From contig JAFQOW010000006.1 in the NCBI GenBank assembly GCA_017412055.1, positions 1 through 64,000 of the forward strand: a stretch of 64,000 bases of DNA, written 5' to 3'. Every line of letters begins with the position of its first letter. Position 1 is the stretch's first letter. The notes under the pieces are model-generated. The model did no database searches, was not told the origin of the DNA, and worked only from the letters and a program-made list of their open reading frames with translations. Origin of the DNA: Lachnospiraceae bacterium (lineage in GTDB: Bacteria > Bacillota > Clostridia > Lachnospirales > Lachnospiraceae). Below, in pieces: positions 9,075 to 18,344 of this stretch. Both the position numbers and the translations under genes were made by a program.

Positions 9075-9096
9075 ATGTAACATAGGAATGCTACAT
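9075..9096 (-). promoter_or_regulatory. imperfect palindrome upstream of the dlt-like operon (possible operator)
   Basis: ATGTAACAT and ATGCTACAT form 9-bp arms around AGGA with one mismatch, about 56-77 nt before the ligase start codon. The position suits a repressor site near the operon promoter. No regulator gene is adjacent, and no confident -35/-10 pair was found nearby. Confidence 0.35.
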
Positions 9097-9219
9097 TGTC
9101 ATATATTGTTCTTAAGTCTGTCTATTTACCCCAACATTCCCGCAAGTATACTATCACAACTTCTAACATAATGCAACATTTTTATACATCTTTCATATTA
9201 TCAAAATATTTGAAATTAA

Positions 9220-9247
9220 CAAAGTGGCTTATCAACAAGCCACTTTG
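9220..9247 (-). terminator. intrinsic terminator after the gene at 9272-10087
   Basis: CAAAGTGGCTT (9220-9230) and AAGCCACTTTG (9237-9247) form a perfect 11-bp stem with a 6-nt loop. The following T-tract is short and interrupted on the minus strand, so termination may be partial or bidirectional. Confidence 0.65.
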
Positions 9248-9271
9248 TTTACATATATGTATGAAATTTCT

Positions 9272-10087
9272 TTATTTATAGTATATTATCTCTTCTATAT
9301 CCCCATAAACATTTATCCCTTTAACATATTTATTATTATGATAAAAAAATTCTCCAACTACTTTTCCATGGGTTTCTTTTTCAGTTAATACAATAATAGC
9401 ATATTGTCCTTCTGAAAAATAATCTAACCCTGCGCCTTTTGCAGACGGACATCTTTTAATAGCGTCTAATGCAATTTTTTCTATACTTTCATTATCATCT
9501 ATTATTTTATTATTTTCAGAATCTCGCTTTGACACTTCAACACCGTCTGAATAGGAAATTTCATAATATAATTCATCTACTAAAATACCTTTTCTATCTA
9601 ACACATTCGCTTGCAATGTCACCGTTACAGTATTGTTATTTATTATAGCTACATACGTATCTTTAGAATTAAAACCACTTTGATAATTATATTTTATTAT
9701 ATACTCACAATTATTCAAGATATACACTTCACACAAAAAAGGAAACGCCAAGATAATAAGTGGAATTATTAATATCAAAATAGTTTTTTTATTGCTCATT
9801 GGATTATAATCAATATTGCTTCTTCGCTTATTTCTCCACCTAACACAGCACAAACTCACGATATACATAACGGATGATATAGTTGCAAATATAATTAAAA
9901 CAAAAATTCCAAATCCCATATCTGTCATCTCACTAGCACAACCATTAATAATATTTAGTATAAAATAAATTATCACTATTCTCTTCAATTTATTTAAATC
10001 ACTTTTATCATAAAAAGTCTTTCCAAAAAAATATATAGACATTAACAAAAATAATGTTGAATTACAATATATCGCTAATCTGAACAT
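9272..10087 (-). CDS. hypothetical membrane protein with a C-terminal extracytoplasmic domain
   Basis: I do not recognise this 271-residue protein. It has about three hydrophobic segments in the first 90 residues, a basic linker (RWRNKRRS), a fourth membrane segment near residue 110 (ILILIIPLIILAFPFL), and a soluble C-terminal half of about 150 residues, probably outside the cell. The C-terminal half is rich in beta-type sequence (VTVTLQANVLDRKG). The ATG at 10087 is preferred over the upstream in-frame TTG at 10108, since GGGAGGAG lies between them, about 11 nt before the ATG. It stands alone between a terminator and dtd; very AT-rich codons suggest an accessory gene. Confidence 0.65.
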   Translation of the reverse strand: MFRLAIYCNSTLFLLMSIYFFGKTFYDKSDLNKLKRIVIIYFILNIINGCASEMTDMGFGIFVLIIFATISSVMYIVSLCCVRWRNKRRSNIDYNPMSNKKTILILIIPLIILAFPFLCEVYILNNCEYIIKYNYQSGFNSKDTYVAIINNNTVTVTLQANVLDRKGILVDELYYEISYSDGVEVSKRDSENNKIIDDNESIEKIALDAIKRCPSAKGAGLDYFSEGQYAIIVLTEKETHGKVVGEFFYHNNKYVKGINVYGDIEEIIYYK

Positions 10088-10125
10088 ATTAATATAATCT
10101 CCTCCCAAATAAAATTACTCATATC

Positions 10126-10575
10126 TTAAAATACATGCTCTGAATCAAGGATAATCGTAAATGGTCCATCATTTAACAGCTGTACCTTCATATACGCCCC
10201 AAATATACCTACCTGCACATTTTCCACTTCCTTTTTACATTGTGATATAATGTACTCATACATTTCCTCAGCCATCACTGGATTTCCAGCCTTAGTAAAT
10301 GACGGGCGATTCCCCTTCTTACAATCTGCGTATAGAGTAAATTGAGATACAAGCAAAAGACTACCTCCCACATCTGCTAAAGCAAGGTTTGTCTTGCCAT
10401 TTTCATCTTCAAATATACGCATGCCTATAAGCTTCTTAATCATCTTATCAGCTATCTCTTTCGTATCATCCTCAGACACTCCTATAAGTACTAAAAAACC
10501 TTTATCTATTTTTCCTGTTACATTATCCCCCACAGTAACGCTGGCGTTTGTTACTCGTTGAATTATAAATCTCAT
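10126..10575 (-). CDS. dtd: D-aminoacyl-tRNA deacylase
   Basis: Dtd hydrolyses D-amino acids (and misacylated glycine) from tRNA, protecting translation. The 149-residue length is typical. The two signature stretches are present: [20 protein letters not shown] in the middle and a C-terminal [11 protein letters not shown], the counterpart of the Gly-cisPro block (usually NxGPVT). It acts in the cytoplasm as a dimer. It is transcribed divergently from the DegV gene. Presence beside a dlt-like operon is suggestive only, as dtd is widespread. Confidence 0.95.
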   Translation of the reverse strand: MRFIIQRVTNASVTVGDNVTGKIDKGFLVLIGVSEDDTKEIADKMIKKLIGMRIFEDENGKTNLALADVGGSLLLVSQFTLYADCKKGNRPSFTKAGNPVMAEEMYEYIISQCKKEVENVQVGIFGAYMKVQLLNDGPFTIILDSEHVF

Positions 10576-10716
10576 ATATATCCTTCCTTTTTAATATTTT
10601 TTTACTAACAAATATAGAATACACAATTTTTTCACATTTTGGTAGTACTTTTATTTTATTGTATTATTCACATATATAATTTAATTTCAATTATACAAAA
10701 AGAAAAGAGGTAAACT

Positions 10717-11565
10717 ATGATAAAGATTATTTCTGACAGTACTTGCGACTTAACAAAGGAGCTTTTGGACAAATACGATATTACAATCCTTCCACTTCAC
10801 GTAATATTAGGTGATAAGGATTTGCTGGATGGTGTAACAGTTACACCTGATGAAATATATGAATGGGCAGATGAAAATAAGACAACACCAAAGACTTCTG
10901 CACCATCTATAGAAGATGCTATAGATTTATTTAAACCATTTATAGACAACGGCGATTCTATTATTTACTTCTCTATCTCAAAGGAAATGTCAACATCTAT
11001 AAATGTAATCAATCTTGCCGCTGATGAGTTGGAGGCTACAGACAAAATATTTGTCATAGATTCAGCAAATCTTTCTACAGGTGTAGGACACTTAGTTTTA
11101 GAAGCCGCTATTATGGCTCAAAATGGAATGGATGCTCCATCTATCGTAGCTCAAATAGAAGAATTAAAGCCTCGTGTTCGCGCTAGCTTTGTGGTAGATA
11201 CATTGACTTATCTTCATCGTGGCGGACGATGCAGCTCCGTAGCAGCATTGGCTGGTGGTGTATTAAAGCTTCACCCTAAGATTGTAGTTGAAAATGGTAA
11301 GATGAATGCCACAAAAAAATATAGAGGAAAGATTGAATCTGTAATCCTTTCTTACGCAAAGGATATGGAAGAAGAATACAGAAACGCAAAAACAGACCGT
11401 GTATTTATCACACATTCTGGTTGCGATGAAGAGATTATCAAGAGTGTTTATTCTTACTTAGAAGAGCTTAATATATTTGACGAAATTATAGTTACAAGAG
11501 CCGGTAGTGTTATATCTTCTCACTGCGGTTACGGAACTCTTGGAGTATTATTTATATCGAAGTAA
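10717..11565 (+). CDS. DegV-family fatty-acid-binding protein
   Basis: The 282-residue protein starts with IISDSTCDL, the DegV hallmark. It continues with the conserved TSAPS segment near residue 60, an ISKEMSTS loop, a VDTLTYLHRGGR segment and LAGGVLKLHPKI. DegV/FakB proteins bind a fatty acid and present it to the FakA kinase; no FakA gene is nearby. The ribosome site AAAAGAGG lies 6 nt before the ATG. It is the first plus-strand gene here, and its 3' end runs into the structured repeat at 11580. Confidence 0.9.
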   Translation: MIKIISDSTCDLTKELLDKYDITILPLHVILGDKDLLDGVTVTPDEIYEWADENKTTPKTSAPSIEDAIDLFKPFIDNGDSIIYFSISKEMSTSINVINLAADELEATDKIFVIDSANLSTGVGHLVLEAAIMAQNGMDAPSIVAQIEELKPRVRASFVVDTLTYLHRGGRCSSVAALAGGVLKLHPKIVVENGKMNATKKYRGKIESVILSYAKDMEEEYRNAKTDRVFITHSGCDEEIIKSVYSYLEELNIFDEIIVTRAGSVISSHCGYGTLGVLFISK

Positions 11566-11579
11566 ATATATTATTATAG

Positions 11580-11754
11580 GAACAAAGCGGATAAGTCCGC
11601 ATCATCTCCCTAAATCCCTCTGTCTAGAGGGACTTGCTCCGCTTTGCGAGCCGAGCACGGTCAGCGTTAGCTGACATATTCTTCTCGTGCGAGTGCTCAT
11701 CCTCGCGGAGCGTTTTTTATGATATAGGAAGTTCAGAGAACTTTCCTATATCAT
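11580..11754. repeat. 175-nt dispersed structured repeat, copy 1
   Basis: This block matches 23563-23737 at 171 of 175 positions by eye. It contains nested complementary segments: CAAAGCGGA with TCCGCTTTG, GCGGA-TAAG-TCCGC, CCCTCT-GTCT-AGAGGG, TCAGC-GTTA-GCTGA, and a terminal 16-bp hairpin TGATATAGGAA...TTCCTATATCA. Differences between copies keep the pairings or fall in loops. It sits between convergent genes, and its right end touches the T-tract of a minus-strand terminator. No coding frame is evident. It could be a small non-autonomous mobile element or a structured RNA. Confidence 0.85.
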
Positions 11755-11785
11755 GAAAAACACCGCCAGCCTTACTCTGACGGTG
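11755..11785 (-). terminator. intrinsic terminator overlapping the stop of the ComEC-like gene
   Basis: On the minus strand CACCGTCAG and CTGGCGGTG form a 9-bp stem (one G:T pair) followed by five Ts. The stop codon at 11772-11774 lies in the loop, so the hairpin uses the last codons of the gene. Confidence 0.85.
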
Positions 11786-12656
11786 CCATATTCCATTCTA
11801 TATTTTCACCGTCTGACTTTAAAACAATTGTACCTTGTTTATCAGTTCTATACAACGGTATTTTTTTAATTCTACAATAATTTAATATTGCTGCATGGGG
11901 ATGACCATACGAATTATCTTCACCACAGCTAACCACCACATATTTGGGTGTAACCTTTTCTAAAAACTCATCCGAAGATGAAGTTCTGCTACCATGATGA
12001 CCAGCTTTATACACATCTGCATCTATAAATAGACCACTTTCCAAAATATCCTCTTCTGCCTCATATTCTGCATCTCCTGTAAAAAGGAAGCTTCTATCTC
12101 CATATTTAAGATATATTCCTATAGATGAATTATTGGCATCTTCATATTTATCAATTGGTGCTATTATAGTAAATGAGGCTCCTCCCAGTTTGTACGTATC
12201 TCCTATCTTAGGATTTGTAATTTTATAATTCTTACTCTTAGCTGCTAAGAGTACATCCTCATATGTCCTTGTATCCTTTTCAAAAGATGACATAAATACA
12301 TTATCACACTGAAATTTATAGATAATAACATCCATTCCACCTATATGGTCTGAATCAGGATGTGTGCCTATTACATAATCAAGCTTTGATACATTCTGAC
12401 TCTTAAGATAGCTCCAAACCTGACTACCCTTATCATTTTCTCCTGCGTCGATTAGCATAGTCTGTCCGTCACACTTTATAAGAGTTGCGTCCCCTTGTCC
12501 TACATCTATATAATGTATCTCAATACTTCCTTCAGGTTTTTTTGCCTTTGTATTAGATTCATTATTTATATGATGTATACCAAAGCCTGCACCTATGACA
12601 GTAACAAGAGCAGTTATGGACGCAGCTATTCTAGAAACAAGCTTCTTCCTAGTCAT
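11772..12656 (-). CDS. secreted ComEC/Rec2-like metallo-beta-lactamase-fold hydrolase
   Basis: This 294-residue protein has an N-terminal membrane segment (residues 9-28) and an MBL-fold domain like the C-terminal domain of ComEC. Metal-site motifs are GTHPDSDHIGG near residue 98, FTGDAE near residue 190 and KAGHHGS near residue 216. Typical MBL enzymes have HxHxDH; here the first His is followed by P-D-S-D-H, the ComEC-like pattern. ComEC-type domains are proposed nucleases. The likely location is the outer face of the membrane. It overlaps the end of the upstream YdcF-like gene by 8 nt, so the two are co-translated. Confidence 0.85.
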   Translation of the reverse strand: MTRKKLVSRIAASITALVTVIGAGFGIHHINNESNTKAKKPEGSIEIHYIDVGQGDATLIKCDGQTMLIDAGENDKGSQVWSYLKSQNVSKLDYVIGTHPDSDHIGGMDVIIYKFQCDNVFMSSFEKDTRTYEDVLLAAKSKNYKITNPKIGDTYKLGGASFTIIAPIDKYEDANNSSIGIYLKYGDRSFLFTGDAEYEAEEDILESGLFIDADVYKAGHHGSRTSSSDEFLEKVTPKYVVVSCGEDNSYGHPHAAILNYCRIKKIPLYRTDKQGTIVLKSDGENIEWNMAPSE

Positions 12657-13335
12657 TTGTTATATCTCCACTTTCCTCTAAAGATATCTTATCGCCTGTG
12701 ACTACAGCCTCTGGCTTTGTTATGCAATATCCTACATCCTTTATTCTAGCTAAAAGCTCTCTTATACTTCTTTTAGTCTGTCCACTATAGGAAATCTCTT
12801 TTGCACTTACGCCATAAGCATCTATACCAAAGCTCTTGGCCACGTATATAGCTCTGTACATATGATACTTCTGTGTAACTATAATAGCTTTTTTTACACT
12901 AAATATGTTCTTTGCTCTATACATACTATCATATGTAGATAGTCCGCCATGGTCCATAAATATACATTCTGATGGGATGCCAGCATCTATGAGATAATTT
13001 TTCATAGTATTTACTTCATCGTAATCCTTTGTTCTATGGTCTCCACTTACAATTATAGTTTCTGATACACCAGAATCATATAATTCTATAGTTTTATCCA
13101 AACGGTCCTTAAGCATCTTGCTAGGTGTTCCGTCTGCTCTTACGCCAGCTCCAAGAACTAAAATACAATCAACATCCTTTTTTTCACTAGCTTCATCCAC
13201 ATCTAGAATTTTGCTGGCAGTAGTTGCCATCACAAAAATATTAATTCCTGCCACAGCAACTACACCTGCAATAATTGTTATTCCTATACCAATTACTATT
13301 CTTTTAATGATTTTGCCAGTCTTTTCTCTATTCAT
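12649..13335 (-). CDS. YdcF/SanA-like (DUF218) membrane protein
   Basis: This 228-residue protein has one N-terminal membrane segment and a DUF218 domain. It shows VDCILVLGAGVRADGTPS near residue 50, LKDRLDKTIELYDSG, then IIVSGDH and the TQKYHMYRA helix. SanA/YdcF-type proteins are linked to envelope integrity and possibly cofactor or lipid-carrier chemistry; the reaction is not settled. ATG at 13335 has GGAG 6 nt upstream, which is better than the in-frame ATG at 13356. It is translationally coupled to the downstream hydrolase. Confidence 0.82.
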   Translation of the reverse strand: MNREKTGKIIKRIVIGIGITIIAGVVAVAGINIFVMATTASKILDVDEASEKKDVDCILVLGAGVRADGTPSKMLKDRLDKTIELYDSGVSETIIVSGDHRTKDYDEVNTMKNYLIDAGIPSECIFMDHGGLSTYDSMYRAKNIFSVKKAIIVTQKYHMYRAIYVAKSFGIDAYGVSAKEISYSGQTKRSIRELLARIKDVGYCITKPEAVVTGDKISLEESGDITND

Positions 13336-13416
13336 ATTCTTCTCCGAAATTATCATCCTTAAGCCACAATATTATAACTCTATGATAACATTAAATTATT
13401 TAAAATAAATTTGCTA

Positions 13417-14742
13417 TTATTTTCTATAAAATATCTTATTCTTATAAATTTTACCTGTTAAAAGAATACATCCCACAGTAGTTGCCACAAGAAGTACAAG
13501 TGATATTGCACCCTCTATTATTCCACACTTTCCTAAAATTATGTCACCTGGCACGATAAACGGTGCACTAAGCGGGAAAATATGAACAACCGTATTCAAT
13601 ATCTTACTTTCCATCAATGGAACAAGATATGCTGCAAACCATCCAATCATAACTGGAATCTGGAATATCTGCATAATATTTGACAAATCCTCTATCTTGC
13701 TTATAGATGATGCCATAAGTCCTGCAAATACAGAATATACTAAAAATCCTAAAGCTACAAATATAATTGCCAAAACCACAGAATACCATGTAAATGCACT
13801 CGCTCCATTGTTAGCTATAAATAAATCTATAACAGTATTAACATAGTTAACATAATCTGGATTAATTATATCAGCTATTACTGTTCCCGCCATATATCCA
13901 CCAAAGCCACATGCTATCCAAATAAATATCTGACCTAATGCAAGTGAAACTGCTGCCAATATTTTGCCAGTTATAAGAGCATATGGTCTTACAGATGTAA
14001 GTATCATCTCCATAAGCTTTGATGATTTTTCTGCACATACAACCTTTGTAATATTTTGTCCATACAAAATAATCATTGTAAATAACAAGGTCGAAAAAAT
14101 CATTGGCACAAACATACCTATAAGCATTACAGCAAAATTCTGAACCTTATCATTTACTGATACAGACTGTGTCGTAAAAGGTGCCACAAAATATGGCAAA
14201 TCTTCTATCTGCACTCCAGCAATTGTAGTTCCGTATATTTCTATATAAGTTACAACATATTCAAGATATTCTGAAGCTACCTTCTTTCTGTCTTTATCGC
14301 CATTTGGAATAACAGCATTAAAAGAGATTTCTTTATTGTCGTTATCTGCATTACTTACTAATTCTACCACCAATGATTTCTCATTAGCTACGTTTTCAGT
14401 TACCTTATCCTTTGAAATATGTTCTACTTCTATGGCATTAGGTGCTGCTCCTTCTAAGGATAATGCAGAAGATACAAGAGTATTCATTAACTCATCTTCT
14501 AAAATCTCGTTTTCTACAAGATATACTTTAGTAACCTTATTTAAGAAATCATTCTCAACCTCTACCTTTTCCTCATCATCAAGCTGTGTGATAGCCATAA
14601 TTACACTTATAGCTCCAAATATCAATGCAATAAATATTCCTATAAGTATAGTAGTCAACTTATATTTTCCGCCCTTAAGCTCCTGAGCTGCTGTAAAAGA
14701 AAAGACGTCCTTCCAGCCTGCAAATAATCCCTTCTTTTCCAT
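13417..14742 (-). CDS. ABC-2 type permease (NatB/YhaP-like), second of a pair
   Basis: This 441-residue permease has one N-terminal membrane segment, a ~150-residue extracytoplasmic domain, then five or six C-terminal membrane segments. The segment VVCAEKSSKLMEMILTSVRP follows the second membrane helix. The matching VTEKSSKVIEYIMTSIKP in the neighbouring permease shows that the two are paralogues. Together they likely form the heteromeric membrane part of the exporter powered by the ATPase at 16123. Its ATG overlaps the upstream stop by one base (TAATG). Substrate is unknown; NatAB-type exporters move sodium or peptides. Confidence 0.88.
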   Translation of the reverse strand: MEKKGLFAGWKDVFSFTAAQELKGGKYKLTTILIGIFIALIFGAISVIMAITQLDDEEKVEVENDFLNKVTKVYLVENEILEDELMNTLVSSALSLEGAAPNAIEVEHISKDKVTENVANEKSLVVELVSNADNDNKEISFNAVIPNGDKDRKKVASEYLEYVVTYIEIYGTTIAGVQIEDLPYFVAPFTTQSVSVNDKVQNFAVMLIGMFVPMIFSTLLFTMIILYGQNITKVVCAEKSSKLMEMILTSVRPYALITGKILAAVSLALGQIFIWIACGFGGYMAGTVIADIINPDYVNYVNTVIDLFIANNGASAFTWYSVVLAIIFVALGFLVYSVFAGLMASSISKIEDLSNIMQIFQIPVMIGWFAAYLVPLMESKILNTVVHIFPLSAPFIVPGDIILGKCGIIEGAISLVLLVATTVGCILLTGKIYKNKIFYRK

Positions 14743-16133
14743 TACTTAGCACCCCCTTTTTTTCTAAATAATTTTATAAGCTCTTTAAACTTCAGTGGTG
14801 CTCCACTATAGTAAATCAAATATTCATATATTCCAGAAACAAAATATAACATAACTATCATTGTCACAAGCAATATACCTACTGATAAAAAGCCCATTGT
14901 TACAGACATTTTTCCTAAAAATAGAGATGCCGGCACGATAAATGGCGAACAAAGTGGGAATAAATATACAAAATTAGTAAATGCACCCCATTCTGCCCCT
15001 GTAGAAGCTGTAGACATATATGCAATTACAACATAGGCACCTATAATCATAGCAAATGAGAAAAGCTTCATTCCTTCAGCCATCTCTTCTATTTTAGAAA
15101 CCATAGCTCCCGATACACCTGCTAACAAGCCGTACACTACAAAGCCTAATATAAATACAAATATTGAAGACACAATATTTATAAAGCTAAGGCCCTCCAA
15201 TAACTGTTCATTAGCAATAGTCTTTATAAATCCAGGCATTGCCATACTTCCATCTGCATTTTTAAAACAAATTCCATTTATAAATATTGAACCTATAAAT
15301 GAAATTACAGATAAACCAAATAATGTAAATATATTTGCTATGCAAGCCATAACCTTACCTGTAATCAATGCCATTGGCTTTATTGATGTCATAATATACT
15401 CAATAACCTTGGAAGATTTTTCTGTAACAATCTGATCTGATACCTTTGTACCTAAAAATGTAATTCCCATCAAGGCTACAAATAAAAACACATATGTTAT
15501 CCAATACTGAGCCATATCCAAGCCAGTCTCATCTTCTACAACATTTCCAACGCCATCTATCATAATAACTTCGCTTACATAATTGTAGGCCACAAGCTCT
15601 GCGCCCGCCTGTGAAGAAATGAATATCTTACCAAGTGCTTCCTTATGAATAGAATCAACATACATTGAAAATTCATCAGCGGCATCTTCAAGCTCCTCTA
15701 TTTCCTCACCATAAAATACTACATAGGAAAAGCCATAATCCATACTAGTTGGTGAATTATCAAATTTTATGTCAACCAGTACATCACCATTTTTTGACGC
15801 TTTTACGGTATCAAATACTTTATCATAGTCATCATTTTTAACTAAAATAATATTTTTCTCACTGTAGGCTTGATTTCCTTTAATTATGTCAACCAAGCTT
15901 TCACCTAATTTTCCATCTAATGCTTCATCACATACATATATAGTACCAATGTGTTCTGCCTTATCTGTTTGAGCCTCATCCTTACCTGCTCTAGATATAG
16001 CAGTCGATATCGGTAAAGCCAATAATCCAATAGCCATAAAAATAGCTGTTGAAATAATAAAAGCTTTAGACTTTACAGTCTGTATATATGAAAACTTGAA
16101 TACATTCCATACACCTGTAAATTTACTCTTCAT
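14742..16133 (-). CDS. ABC-2 type permease (NatB/YhaP-like), first of a pair
   Basis: This 463-residue permease has an N-terminal membrane helix (about 23-45), a large outside domain and a C-terminal bundle of about six helices. The conserved VTEKSSKVIEYIMTSIKP lies near residue 245. The start is set at ATG 16133, inside the end of the ATPase gene, with GGTGGG about 9 nt upstream; the longer upstream frame only overlaps the ATPase. It is in an operon with its ATPase and a paralogous permease. Confidence 0.88.
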   Translation of the reverse strand: MKSKFTGVWNVFKFSYIQTVKSKAFIISTAIFMAIGLLALPISTAISRAGKDEAQTDKAEHIGTIYVCDEALDGKLGESLVDIIKGNQAYSEKNIILVKNDDYDKVFDTVKASKNGDVLVDIKFDNSPTSMDYGFSYVVFYGEEIEELEDAADEFSMYVDSIHKEALGKIFISSQAGAELVAYNYVSEVIMIDGVGNVVEDETGLDMAQYWITYVFLFVALMGITFLGTKVSDQIVTEKSSKVIEYIMTSIKPMALITGKVMACIANIFTLFGLSVISFIGSIFINGICFKNADGSMAMPGFIKTIANEQLLEGLSFINIVSSIFVFILGFVVYGLLAGVSGAMVSKIEEMAEGMKLFSFAMIIGAYVVIAYMSTASTGAEWGAFTNFVYLFPLCSPFIVPASLFLGKMSVTMGFLSVGILLVTMIVMLYFVSGIYEYLIYYSGAPLKFKELIKLFRKKGGAK

Positions 16134-17082
16134 GAACATCGCCCACCTTTTCAACAAAAATTTCATGTAATGATGGTTCGCGAAGCTCAAATTTGATAAC
16201 TGTAACCTTATCTTCCACAAGCTTTGCTAAAAACTGACCAGCTTGAGCCTCTCCTGTTACCTTAAGCTGATAACCATCAGGTGTCTCATTTATAATGCGA
16301 AGATTAAAGCTTTCAATATATGGCTTTATATCTTTACCTTCGCACTTAACAAACATATTTACACGGCCATAGCTTTTCTTTATGTCATTTAAGTCTCCCT
16401 GCAATACTACATTTCCTTTATTAAGAATAGTAATATCCTTACAGAATTCTTCGATTGTAGCCATCTGATGACTTGACATAATTATATATTTATTAGCTTC
16501 TATAAGCTCCTTAATAATACCTTTAAATAAATCTGTATTAACTGGATCAAGACCACTAAGTGGTTCATCTAAAACTATAAACTCTGGGTCTGATAAAAGT
16601 GCAGCCATAAGCTGAATCTTTTGCTGATTACCCTTTGATAACTGGTCTGCAGTCTTTGGCTTATTCTTTTTCTTATTTAGTGCCTTCTTTTTTCCTGTCT
16701 CCACTGGCTGATACAGATACTCTGTAACCTCCAATCTCTCTGCCCAATACTTAATTCTCTCCTTTGCAAGAGCCTTTGGTACATTCTTAAGCTTTGCAAA
16801 ATAAAGAAGCTGGTCCATAAGAGTAAACTTAGGATAAAGACCTCTCTCCTCTGCAAGATATCCTAAATTGATACTCATTGGGTCAATATCCTTTCCATTC
16901 CAAAGAACCTGACCTGAATCGTAAGATAACATACCTAAGATAATTCTTATAGTTGTAGTCTTACCAGCACCATTAGTTCCAAGTAATGCGTATACACCTG
17001 GCTTATCCATCTTAAAGCTCAAGTCATTTACTACTGTTTTTTCTCCATACTTTTTAACTAGATTTTTCACTTCAAGTGACAT
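16123..17082 (-). CDS. ABC transporter ATP-binding protein (NatA/YhaQ-like)
   Basis: This 319-residue ATPase has Walker A GTNGAGKTTT near residue 35, a Q-loop in GYLAEERGLYPKF, the signature LSKGNQQKIQ, Walker B FIVLDEPLSGLDP and the H-loop SSHQM. A lysine-rich insert (KKKALNKKKNKPK) sits before the signature, and the last ~80 residues form a regulatory extension as in NatA-type ATPases. It energises the two permeases that follow. AGGAGG lies before the ATG. Confidence 0.93.
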   Translation of the reverse strand: MSLEVKNLVKKYGEKTVVNDLSFKMDKPGVYALLGTNGAGKTTTIRIILGMLSYDSGQVLWNGKDIDPMSINLGYLAEERGLYPKFTLMDQLLYFAKLKNVPKALAKERIKYWAERLEVTEYLYQPVETGKKKALNKKKNKPKTADQLSKGNQQKIQLMAALLSDPEFIVLDEPLSGLDPVNTDLFKGIIKELIEANKYIIMSSHQMATIEEFCKDITILNKGNVVLQGDLNDIKKSYGRVNMFVKCEGKDIKPYIESFNLRIINETPDGYQLKVTGEAQAGQFLAKLVEDKVTVIKFELREPSLHEIFVEKVGDVHEE

Positions 17083-17163
17083 AGTTAACCTCCTGTTATC
17101 CTTATAATATTATTTATGATTAAATATCCTTTTTCATAAAATGTAGCTTCATATTAACTACAA

Positions 17164-18156
17164 TTAAATAAATGGATATATATCACCACAATTGGCTTTT
17201 TTTGCAGCTTTATACCCTTCACTATCCTTCTTAGTAACAGTTTTTGTATGTATTCCTTCCCTTGTACAAAGGCTTAATTCCATTCTGCCCTTCTGAGTTA
17301 TAGGATGTCGCATAATTCTGCCAAATTTCTTTATTTCAATAGGTTCTCTGCTAAAAGCAATATACGAAAATTTCTCATCTTCATAAGGCACATCAGCATC
17401 TTTTAACATCTTATGTATTTTACCTCTTTGTACCCTCACTGTAAAGTGACACCAGTCATCTCCTAGTATATGACAGTTATCCATATGTGGACATGGCGCA
17501 CATACATAAGCACCCTGCTCTATTAGATAATCACGGATTCTTCTAATGTTACTAAATCCAACTGGTGTTCCCGGCTCGATAATTACAAGCATCTTACCTG
17601 TATTCTCCCAAAGCCATTTTACTACCTTCATACGATTTTCCACAGACATTTCATTTAAAACATATGAGGAAATTACTAAATCTGATAAATACTTTTTATT
17701 ATTGCTGTTAGCCTTTGTAGCTTCCTCTACCAAATCAGTCCTTATATATTCCGCTTCCTTAAGCACTTTATCTTCGCCATAAGACATAAGCTTCCTTCCA
17801 ATGTTTTCCATAGCCAATTCTCGCTCTAAGCATATTATCTTATCAAGGGCAAAAAATTCATTGGCAGCAAAGGATGCTCCACCTGTACCTGCACCTGCAT
17901 CTAGAAGACTTCTTGGCACGAAATCAGACACTTCGCAAACCTTATCAAGAGCAAATGAAACGGCAGAAAAAGTTGCTGGCATTCTCATAAGAGAATAGAC
18001 TGCTGCCTCTTCATCCTTATTAAGCAGTGACTTTCCCTGTCCGCTCTCCTCCATATATCTTCTGCTAAGCTCTCTGGCACTATCAGACATTGCGCTGACA
18101 TTCATACCTTCTATAAGCTTTTCCGAAGCTGTTTTTAGGTAATTTGGTAGTTCCAT
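17164..18156 (-). CDS. Rsm22-like ribosomal small-subunit methyltransferase homologue
   Basis: This 330-residue class I methyltransferase has the SAM-binding motif SLLDAGAGTGGASFA near residue 85, VISSYVLNEM and a VIIEPGTPVGF strand. A four-cysteine cluster CAPCPH..CHILGDDWCHF near residue 220 is the feature of the Rsm22 family, where it holds a metal or Fe-S centre. Mitochondrial Rsm22 supports small-subunit assembly; the bacterial substrate is not established. It stands alone, divergent from the pyrophosphatase gene, with AAGGAG before its ATG. Confidence 0.85.
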   Translation of the reverse strand: MELPNYLKTASEKLIEGMNVSAMSDSARELSRRYMEESGQGKSLLNKDEEAAVYSLMRMPATFSAVSFALDKVCEVSDFVPRSLLDAGAGTGGASFAANEFFALDKIICLERELAMENIGRKLMSYGEDKVLKEAEYIRTDLVEEATKANSNNKKYLSDLVISSYVLNEMSVENRMKVVKWLWENTGKMLVIIEPGTPVGFSNIRRIRDYLIEQGAYVCAPCPHMDNCHILGDDWCHFTVRVQRGKIHKMLKDADVPYEDEKFSYIAFSREPIEIKKFGRIMRHPITQKGRMELSLCTREGIHTKTVTKKDSEGYKAAKKANCGDIYPFI

Positions 18157-18257
18157 AAAACAACTGGCTCCTTAAATAATCAACATATTTCAAAAAAAAT
18201 TGAAATTTAAACAAATTTTCCCATCAATTTTATTACAATAAAGCGCTAATGTCAACC

Positions 18258-18285
18258 TTGACATATTATTCTATTCGTGTATACT
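18258..18285 (+). promoter_or_regulatory. sigma-70-type promoter of the pyrophosphatase gene
   Basis: TTGACA (18258-18263), a 16-bp spacer and TATACT (18280-18285) precede the ATG by about 60 nt. The -35 matches consensus and the -10 matches 5 of 6. It is among the clearest promoters in the window. Confidence 0.8.
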
Positions 18286-18344
18286 TAAGATAGTAATTTA
18301 CACTATAATAAAATCTCTTGTACACACAAGCATAGGAGGTAACT

